DNA from: an uncultured Clostridia bacterium
GTDB taxonomy: Bacteria > Bacillota > Clostridia > TANB77 > CAG-508
Reading direction: 5' to 3'
DNA: 58,774 nucleotides
NCBI GenBank assembly: GCA_944393505.1
Contig: CALYAK010000001.1
Span: forward strand, 1-58,774
Shown: positions 52,792-58,774 of the stretch, in pieces
Layout: each line of letters begins with the position of its first letter
How positions within the stretch are numbered: the stretch's first letter is position 1
The notes under the pieces: model-generated
Database searches by the model: none
Seen by the model: only the letters and a program-made list of their open reading frames with translations
What the model was told of the DNA's origin: nothing
Translations under genes and position numbers: made by a program

Positions 52792-53690
52792 TTACTCATT
52801 CCTTCTTCTTTCTTTTCGGTTCCTCTACCATTTTTCTTTAAGTCTTCTAATAACCTTTGTTTTGCAAGTTTTGACATTTCTTCTGGAGATACAGAATACT
52901 GATCTGAGTCTAGCTTATATGTTTCCAATCGGTTTCTTTTTTGTGGCGCCGGCAATTCTTTCGGTTTTGACTTTCCAAAGAGTTTTTGAAAAATCTTTTT
53001 CAATTTTTCTACAAAAGTTTCTTTCTCTTCTTCTGGTTCTGTTCTCTCTTCTTGATCTAGAAACTCAAAATCTGCTGAATAGTATTCTTCTCCTTTTTGA
53101 TCTCTATGAGTTACCTCGTCATATTTCGTTAAATACGGCCTTGTCATCAATAATTCTGGTTCTAAATTTCCCTCTTGTTCTGCAATTTGTAATTCTTCCC
53201 TTGCTCCTTCTAAAATTGTATATTTTTTATTGGTGTAACGGTCAATCATACTCGAACGTACTTGATAGACATCTCCTGCAACTTCCATTTCTTTTTGTGT
53301 TCCTTGTGTTGCTTGCACAACCGCTTCTTCCGTTAATTCAAAACCATCTAAAGGATAAATATATTCTTCTTCACTATCTCCTTTTATGACAAAACGGTAT
53401 CGTTTTTCTTGTGTTAAAATATTTTCAATTTGACTTAGTAAAACTCTAGATTGTTTAATAACGGTTCCATCTGCATCTCTTCTCATCAAATAGCTAGGAA
53501 ATAAGTCTTCTCTGCTTACTCCATATCTTTGCGCAATTCCATCTATGAATTGAAGATCTTCAATTTCAATCAAATTTGTTTCGATAAAGTTTGCTGGTGT
53601 TAAAACAGGATCTTTTCCTTTTGACCATTGTTTTTCTTGTACACCAGATGTCCTTCGATAATTTTCTTTTTGGCTTAATTCTTCTTCCAT
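52788..53690 (-). CDS. hypothetical acidic protein coupled to tex
   Basis: 300 residues, unrecognised. It is highly charged with no membrane helix. Residues ~60-110 contain a possible HTH-like region (IDGIAQRYGVSREDLFPSYL), residues ~115-160 repeated Glu/Val strands (EEEYIYPLDGFELTEEAVVQ), and a Lys/Glu-rich tail after ~215. The stop overlaps the tex start by four bases (ATGA), so the two proteins are made together. Its role may relate to RNA binding but this is not shown by sequence. Confidence 0.65.
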   Translation of the reverse strand: MEEELSQKENYRRTSGVQEKQWSKGKDPVLTPANFIETNLIEIEDLQFIDGIAQRYGVSREDLFPSYLMRRDADGTVIKQSRVLLSQIENILTQEKRYRFVIKGDSEEEYIYPLDGFELTEEAVVQATQGTQKEMEVAGDVYQVRSSMIDRYTNKKYTILEGAREELQIAEQEGNLEPELLMTRPYLTKYDEVTHRDQKGEEYYSADFEFLDQEERTEPEEEKETFVEKLKKIFQKLFGKSKPKELPAPQKRNRLETYKLDSDQYSVSPEEMSKLAKQRLLEDLKKNGRGTEKKEEGMSK

Positions 53691-53854
53691 TTTTTCTCTC
53701 TTCTTTCTCTCTTTTGTATAATTATTTTATACCATATTGACCTTTTTTAAGCAAGATAATATTAACGTTTTTTCCATAACTTATCTTCTCTTTTTATTCT
53801 AAAAAAAAAGAATAAAAATTTATTTTTTATAAATTTTTATCCTTTTATTTTTTG

Positions 53855-55438
53855 TTATTCTAATCCTAAATATTCGTTATATGTTAATTCTCGATCTACA
53901 GTCGTTCCATCCTGTTTTAAATCAATAATTCGATTTGCAACAGTTTGCATTAACTGGTGATCATGTGATGTGAAAAGCATATTTCCTTTAAAACGTTCCA
54001 TTCCTTCATTTAATGCGGTAATACTTTCCATGTCTAAATGATTCGTTGGTTCATCAAAAATTAAGAAATTTGCTCCTGATAACATCATTTTGGATAGTAC
54101 ACAACGAACTCTCTCTCCTCCTGATAATACATCTACTTTTTTAAGTGCTTCTTCTCCAGAAAAAAGCATTCTTCCCAAGAAGCTTCGAATATATGTCTCG
54201 TCTGGATCTTTCGAATATTGTCTTAACCAATCTGTAATCGTTAAATCTGATTCAAATAAATATGCATTATCTTTTGGAAAATAACTAGATGTAATCGTTG
54301 TTCCCCAAGTAATCTCTCCTTCGTCTGGCTCTAACTCTCCTGCAATAATTTGAAATAAGACAGTCCTTGCATTTTCATTATCTGCCAAAAATGCAATTTT
54401 ATCATTTTGTTTTACCGTAAAAGACACTTTATCTAGTAATTTCTCCCCATTGATCGTTTTACTGATATTCTTTACTTTTAAAATTTCTTTTCCTGGTTCT
54501 CGATCTGGTTTAAAATCAATATATGGATAACGACGATTCGAAGGCTTGATTTCTTCCAATTCGATTTTTTCCAATGATTTTTTTCTTGATGTAGCTTGTT
54601 TTGATTTTGATGCATTTGCACTAAATCGAGCAATAAATTCTTGCAATTCTTTTATTTTTTCTTCTTTTTTCTTGTTTTGTTCTTTTGCTTGTTTTAATGC
54701 AAGCTGGCTAGATTCATACCAGAAGTCATAATTTCCTGGATAAACTTTTATTTTTCCAAAATCAACATCTGCAATATGGGTACATACTTTATTTAGAAAA
54801 TATCGATCGTGTGATACGACAATAACCGTATTTTCATAATTAATTAAAAATTCTTCAAGCCAGTTAATACTCTTTAAGTCCAAGTCATTGGTAGGCTCAT
54901 CTAGTAATAATATGTCTGGATTTCCAAATAGGGCTTGTGCTAAAAGAACTTTTACTTTTTGTTTTGCTTCAAGTTCCTTCATTATTTTATTATGTTCTTC
55001 TGGCATAATTCCTAGATCATTTAATAGAACGGCTGCATCTGCTTCTGCATTCCATCCATCTAATTCTGCAAAACGCTCTTCTAATTTTGCAGCTTTCATT
55101 CCATCTTCTTCTGAGAAGTCTTCCTTTGCATAGATCGCTTCTTTTTCTTTCATAATTTTATATAGTTCTTGATTTCCCATAATAACGGTATCTAATACCG
55201 TAAATTCTTCAAAAGCAAAGTGATCTTGTTTTAATACAGAAATTCTTTCTCCCTTTTCTAGACTAACTTCTCCTTTACTTGGTTCTAGTTCCCCAGACAA
55301 CACCTTTAAGAATGTTGATTTTCCTGCTCCGTTTGCACCAATAATGCCATAGCAACATCCTTTATTAAATTTGATATTTACATCCTCAAATAATGTTCTT
55401 TTCCCAAATCGAATGGTTACTCCACTTGTTATTAACAT
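53855..55438 (-). CDS. ABC-F family ATPase (YbiT/YkpA-like)
   Basis: 527 residues with two ABC domains and the ABC-F linker (~240-300). First domain: Walker A GANGAGKST, Walker B ILLLDEPTNDLDL, signature area LEAKQKVKVLLAQALF. Second domain: Walker A is degenerate (FLADNENARTVLF; the Lys is Arg and Gly residues are missing), while signature LSGGERVR and DEPTNHLDMES are intact. Such soluble ABC-F proteins act on ribosomes; the loss of the second Walker A Lys is seen in some YbiT/YkpA relatives. Starts at ATG with AAGGAAGGA upstream. Confidence 0.92.
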   Translation of the reverse strand: MLITSGVTIRFGKRTLFEDVNIKFNKGCCYGIIGANGAGKSTFLKVLSGELEPSKGEVSLEKGERISVLKQDHFAFEEFTVLDTVIMGNQELYKIMKEKEAIYAKEDFSEEDGMKAAKLEERFAELDGWNAEADAAVLLNDLGIMPEEHNKIMKELEAKQKVKVLLAQALFGNPDILLLDEPTNDLDLKSINWLEEFLINYENTVIVVSHDRYFLNKVCTHIADVDFGKIKVYPGNYDFWYESSQLALKQAKEQNKKKEEKIKELQEFIARFSANASKSKQATSRKKSLEKIELEEIKPSNRRYPYIDFKPDREPGKEILKVKNISKTINGEKLLDKVSFTVKQNDKIAFLADNENARTVLFQIIAGELEPDEGEITWGTTITSSYFPKDNAYLFESDLTITDWLRQYSKDPDETYIRSFLGRMLFSGEEALKKVDVLSGGERVRCVLSKMMLSGANFLIFDEPTNHLDMESITALNEGMERFKGNMLFTSHDHQLMQTVANRIIDLKQDGTTVDRELTYNEYLGLE

Positions 55439-55457
55439 TTTTATCCTTCCTTACTTA

Positions 55458-56408
55458 TTAATTTAACATATCTTTCTTCTTTAGCCATATGAAAGCTAAA
55501 ATGCCTAAAACACAGGATACCCCTACAATAATCACAAATCCATGCGGATTCTCTTGTAATGGAACTGGCACGTTCATTCCCCAATAACTAGCAATTAATG
55601 TCGGTACTGCTATTACAATGGTAATGGCTGTTAAAAATTTCATTACACTATTTAAATTGTTTGATATGATCGAAGCATAAGCGTCCATTGTTCCATTTAA
55701 AATATTACTATAGATTTGACTCATCTCGATCGCCTGTTTATTTTCAATAATGGCATCTTCTAGAATGTCTTCATCCTCTTCGTATAATTTGATAATCTTA
55801 CCCCTCATTGTTTTTTCCATGACTAGCTCATTTGATTTTAAGGATGTTGTAAAATATACCAAGCTTTTTTCTAAGTTTAATAATTTTAATAATTCTTTAT
55901 TTCTCATGGATTTTTTTAAAACACTTTCAGCAATTTCGGTTTCTTTATTAATTTGTTTTAATAATTTTAGAAACATTGCAGAATTTGCATAAAACATTTG
56001 TAAAATTAATCGACTTTTTTTATAGGTCGTAATTTCTTTTAACATTCTTTTTTCTAAATTTTCTACCAATTTATTTTTTCTTAACGATACCGTAATAAAA
56101 TATTCATCCCTTACCACAAGCATACCTAATGGCATTGTTGTATAAATTTCTGTATTTCCTTCTTTTTCTAGGATTGGTATATCTACAATGAACAAAATCG
56201 TTCCTTCATCTTCTTCGATATCAATTCTGGCTTTTTCTTCTGCATCTAGTGGATATCGAATAAATTCTTCGCTAATCTTAACTTCTTTACAAACTGTTTT
56301 AATTTCTTCACTCGTCGGGGCTATCATATTAATCCAATTCCCTCTCAAGAATTCTGTAACTTCTGATGTTTGATTGGTATTCATATCTGTGTTATACATT
56401 TTATACAT
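55458..56408 (-). CDS. CorA-type magnesium transporter
   Basis: 316 residues. A long N-terminal cytoplasmic domain of alpha/beta then long helices (to ~245), then two membrane helices; the first ends in the selectivity motif YWGMNVP (GMN). The periplasmic loop VPLQENPHGF and the C-terminal WLKKKDML are typical. Carries Mg2+ or Co2+/Ni2+. AGGGGATT precedes the ATG. Single gene between the ABC-F and tRNA-Lys genes. Confidence 0.95.
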   Translation of the reverse strand: MYKMYNTDMNTNQTSEVTEFLRGNWINMIAPTSEEIKTVCKEVKISEEFIRYPLDAEEKARIDIEEDEGTILFIVDIPILEKEGNTEIYTTMPLGMLVVRDEYFITVSLRKNKLVENLEKRMLKEITTYKKSRLILQMFYANSAMFLKLLKQINKETEIAESVLKKSMRNKELLKLLNLEKSLVYFTTSLKSNELVMEKTMRGKIIKLYEEDEDILEDAIIENKQAIEMSQIYSNILNGTMDAYASIISNNLNSVMKFLTAITIVIAVPTLIASYWGMNVPVPLQENPHGFVIIVGVSCVLGILAFIWLKKKDMLN

Positions 56409-56543
56409 AATAATCCCCTCCTTTTTTCGACAATACTTTTATATTTTACCATATTCCGGATTTTTTTTCTACTCTTTCTAGATATTTTCCTTGATTATCT
56501 TGACTTTTTTGTTACATTTCAGTATAATAAGTTCTGTTGAATT

Positions 56544-56619
56544 GCACCATTAGCTCAGCTGGTAGAGCAGCTGACTCTTAATCAGAAGGTCCGCGGTTCG
56601 ATCCCGCGATGGTGCACCA
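56544..56619 (+). tRNA. tRNA-Lys (CTT)
   Basis: 76 nt with CCA; anticodon loop CTCTTAA; acceptor arms GCACCAT and ATGGTGC. The terminator AAAAACTGCC / GGGCAGTTTTTT at 56626-56662 follows. Confidence 0.96.
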
Positions 56620-56625
56620 AAAATG

Positions 56626-56662
56626 AAAAACTGCCACATTAATAATTGGGGCAGTTTTTTAT
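56626..56662 (+). terminator. tRNA-Lys terminator
   Basis: AAAAACTGCC and GGGCAGTTTTT around an AT loop with T run. A second hairpin AGTGTGTCA / TGACACACT lies at 56703-56727. Confidence 0.85.
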
Positions 56663-56769
56663 TTATTTTATTTTATTTTTTATCATATATTTTTTATATT
56701 TTAGTGTGTCAAATTTCCTGACACACTTTTCTTTGATAAAATAATCAGGGAAATCTTTTCAAGTTCTTT

Positions 56770-57291
56770 TTATTCTATACTGTCCCAAAATACAAAGCTT
56801 TCTAATGGATTTCTTTTATCATGCATTTCACTTGGTTTTGCATTTTCGGAAGGATAATCGATGGCTAGCAAAGAAACAATCACTAAATTCTCTGGAATTT
56901 GATAAACTTTTCTTGTTTTTTCAGGATCGAAATATCCAATCCATGTTGAACCTAGTCCCAAATCTTGAGCTTCTAACATCATATGTGTCGTGGCAATACT
57001 AGCATCGATAATTCCTTCATCTTTATTATCATATTTTCTTTTCCAAGAAATATTTTTATCATAACAAGTAATCATGATTAAAGGAGCATTCCATCCATAT
57101 CGAGTGCATTCTTTTAATTTTAATAATTTTTCTTTATCTTGTAATACAAGAATCCTTTGTGGCTGATAATTTACAGCTGTTGGAGATAATCTCGCCACTT
57201 CTAGTATTTTTTCAATTTTTTCTTTTTCTACTTTTTTATTTGAAAATTCTCTACACGAATATCTTTGCTTTGCTAAACTTAAAAAATCCAT
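56770..57291 (-). CDS. nitroreductase family protein
   Basis: 173 residues, FMN-dependent fold. The start FLSLAKQRYSCREFSNKKVE has the Arg/Ser phosphate contact, followed by ARLSPTAVNYQPQRILVLQD, and the later LGLGSTWIGYF. Reduces nitro compounds or quinones using NAD(P)H; substrate unknown. The family is usually a homodimer. It starts at ATG with GGAGAG upstream. Confidence 0.93.
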   Translation of the reverse strand: MDFLSLAKQRYSCREFSNKKVEKEKIEKILEVARLSPTAVNYQPQRILVLQDKEKLLKLKECTRYGWNAPLIMITCYDKNISWKRKYDNKDEGIIDASIATTHMMLEAQDLGLGSTWIGYFDPEKTRKVYQIPENLVIVSLLAIDYPSENAKPSEMHDKRNPLESFVFWDSIE

Positions 57292-57370
57292 AATCTCTCC
57301 ATTCTTATAATTAATTAATTTATTTATTTTTCAATAAGTTAATTATTTCTTTTTATTTTTGAATAATTTA

Positions 57371-57796
57371 TTAATATTTATCAATTCCTATTCCATTTTT
57401 TAAATATACTTTTATTTGTCTGATAATATGAGGAATATTATAATTTCCTGCAAATTTTTCATTATTTAATAAATTTTCATTTATCACAACCCATTCTAAT
57501 TTATTTTTCTCTTCGACTAAGGTTATTTCATGTTTCAAAATTCCATAATAAACTTGAAGATTATTTTCGTATTTAAAATAATTTAAATCCATAAAATGGT
57601 CTAATTCTATATCTTTTCGGGATATCCCTGTTTCTTCGAATAACTCTCTGTATGCAGCTTCATCATTTGATTCATTTTCTTCTACTTTCCCGCCCACAAA
57701 ATTATACAGTCCTTTATATGGTTCTTTTGCTCTAATACAAAAAAGAACTTTACTTAAATCTTGATTAAAAACAACGATTAAATTTAATTTTCTCAT
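57371..57796 (-). CDS. Nudix hydrolase
   Basis: 141 residues. Nudix box GGKVEENESNDEAAYRELFE followed by ETGI, which has all usual positions (G, E, REL-E-E, G). Nucleotide-type, MutT-like (NFVGGKVE). ATG 57796 is preferred over the upstream TTG at 57811. Low complexity, AT-rich gene ends. Confidence 0.9.
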   Translation of the reverse strand: MRKLNLIVVFNQDLSKVLFCIRAKEPYKGLYNFVGGKVEENESNDEAAYRELFEETGISRKDIELDHFMDLNYFKYENNLQVYYGILKHEITLVEEKNKLEWVVINENLLNNEKFAGNYNIPHIIRQIKVYLKNGIGIDKY

Positions 57797-57924
57797 CTTC
57801 TTATACCCCAATCAATTTAAATTATATTCTATACTATGAACTTTTTTCAATAGATTTTTCGAAAAGATTTTGTCCTCATAAAATTAATATTATTTTTTAT
57901 AGCTTAATTCTATAAAAAACAATA

Positions 57925-57968
57925 AAAAAAGAAAAGACTTCAAAATAAAATGAAGTTTTTTCTTTTTT
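57925..57968 (-). terminator. terminator of the cadherin-like gene
   Basis: ACTTCA / TGAAGT with flanking A and T runs; on the minus strand the second arm is followed by CTTTTCTTTTTTT. Confidence 0.6.
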
Positions 57969-58005
57969 ATTATTTCATGATTTTTAGTATCTTTTTATTC
58001 ATTTA

Positions 58006-58774
58006 TTATTTTATTCTTTTATTTTTCCATTTCTTACTTTTATTTTTGTATAATAATACACCAATGATTAAGATTATGAGAAAAGTAACAAAAGCAAATA
58101 TAAAAATATTTTTCTTATTTTTTTCAATTTCTTCTGGTATCGATAATTCTTCGTTTTCAATATTATTTATTTCATTTTTTGCTTCTTCCTGTCTTTGCTC
58201 TTCTAATATGGTGGCTAATCTTTCTGCTTGTATTTTCTCTTCTTCTTGTTTTTCCGCTTCTTCTTGTTTACTTCTTCTATGAATCGTAATTTCGTATTTT
58301 TTATTTGTAATCCCATCTTGAGCAAGTACATTTACTTCAATCTTGTTATCTCCTTCTTGCATTATTCGACTTCCTGTGATCTTAGCTGTTGCTTTTTGAT
58401 CTTGTGGAACTGCTAAAATATCAATCTCAGTAACTTCATTTCCTACTTCAGCTTGATATTGTGTCATACTTGCCTCAAACTCTGGATCTAAAGCAGATTG
58501 TCTAATCGCAAGATTCTCTAGATTAGCATTTGCTGCTTGTATATTATTTGTTTTTGTTACATTAATTTTATAATTTGCTATTTGGCTTTTATCTTGCGAT
58601 TCTACTTTTATATCAATCGTATTTTTTCCCATTTTTAAATTTTCATTTCCTGTAATTGTAACAGAAGCATTTTGGTTTTCTGGAATCGCTGTAACTTCTA
58701 AGGACTTTGTCTCTTCATCTGTAATAAAATAATATTCTTTTATATTTTTTTCAAAATCTGGATTAATTCCTTCT
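58006..58774 (-). CDS. cadherin-like beta-sandwich protein, 5' end cut
   Basis: The frame stays open from the right edge of the window, so the true start is outside. Two or more domains of the PF12733 cadherin-like beta-sandwich: blocks NLENLAIRQSALDPEFEAS, MTQYQAEVGNEVTEIDILA and, before residue 1 of the internal Met, FEKNIKEYYFITDEETKSLE, typical of repeats 'L..L....g.l.P.F...v..Y...v'. Then a Glu-rich helix (~140-175) and a membrane anchor followed by a basic tail. A surface or wall-facing protein, probably adhesive. 256 codons are visible, but the full length is unknown. Confidence 0.82.
   Translation of the reverse strand, partial: EGINPDFEKNIKEYYFITDEETKSLEVTAIPENQNASVTITGNENLKMGKNTIDIKVESQDKSQIANYKINVTKTNNIQAANANLENLAIRQSALDPEFEASMTQYQAEVGNEVTEIDILAVPQDQKATAKITGSRIMQEGDNKIEVNVLAQDGITNKKYEITIHRRSKQEEAEKQEEEKIQAERLATILEEQRQEEAKNEINNIENEELSIPEEIEKNKKNIFIFAFVTFLIILIIGVLLYKNKSKKWKNKRIK

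Noticed and set aside
52688..53389. Long + strand open frame opposite tex and the coupled gene
   Set aside because: Leu/Phe-rich translation of the complement of a Glu/Lys-rich gene; a shadow without a ribosome site.

Overview
The window reads as a low-GC, Gram-positive (Firmicutes/Clostridia-type) chromosome segment using the standard bacterial code. Evidence includes ComEA, LytR-CpsA-Psr, VanW and D,D-carboxypeptidase cell-wall genes, strong AGGAGG ribosome sites, TTGNNN-N17-TATAAT promoters, and many intrinsic terminators. No species can be named from sequence alone; the gene set resembles uncultured gut Clostridia. The left quarter is clearly more AT-rich and purine-rich on the + strand than the rest, which is pyrimidine-rich on the + strand whichever strand the genes use.

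Positions 36-14973 are an integrative mobilizable element inserted in the 3' end of the initiator tRNA-fMet gene. A 12-bp piece of the tRNA end is repeated at 36-47 and 14962-14973. Next to the left end lies an oriT with the MobV nick core and a MobV relaxase; next to the tRNA end lie a small HTH (Xis-like) gene and a Tn916-type tyrosine integrase. No conjugation machinery is visible, so transfer would need a helper. Cargo includes an acetyltransferase, a 451-residue protein of unknown function with a HEPN-like motif, an ArsR-ArsP permease-thioredoxin operon with its operators, and a TM2-HNH fusion. Three related ~83-bp repeats with inverted ends sit between these cargo blocks.

The most interesting part of the element is 8.58-10.44 kb. 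A Spo0A-C-type DNA-binding protein and an XRE regulator flank a gene-free region. Its minus strand has a near-consensus promoter, about 425 nt of dense hairpins and an intrinsic terminator. Loop-loop complementarities (7 nt and 10 nt, both perfect) strongly suggest a large folded non-coding RNA. TGTGCA repeats lie in front of the Spo0A-like gene and again just inside the left attachment site, which hints at a link between that regulator and recombination or replication of the element.

The chromosomal part (14.96-58.77 kb) begins with tRNA-fMet and a minus-strand block: comEA, LCP-family ligase, CvpA, a DUF5711-like protein, a YkvI-like transporter and a GldG/GldF/ABC-ATPase exporter. The only plus-strand gene in that block is a frameshifted D,D-carboxypeptidase. 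Then come YhbY, tRNA-Arg(TCT), two higher-GC genes that look imported, an M18 aminopeptidase, VanW, an AIM24-type protein, tRNA-Arg(ACG), tRNA-Pro(TGG), tRNA-Pro(CGG), small housekeeping genes, a beta-propeller lipoprotein-like protein, an XRE membrane protein, an HD hydrolase and an HtrA protease.

At 40.96-49.3 kb a one-module nonribosomal peptide synthetase ending in a reductase domain (C-A-T-R) is followed 20 bp later by a membrane histidine kinase, then an HD-GYP response regulator and a DUF975 membrane protein. This is predicted to make an acylated amino aldehyde or alcohol beside its own signalling pair. A 1.3-kb T-rich gene-free stretch follows. After it come minus-strand Tex, an unknown protein, an ABC-F ATPase and CorA, then plus-strand tRNA-Lys(CTT), and again on the minus strand a nitroreductase, a Nudix hydrolase and a cadherin-like surface protein cut by the window edge.
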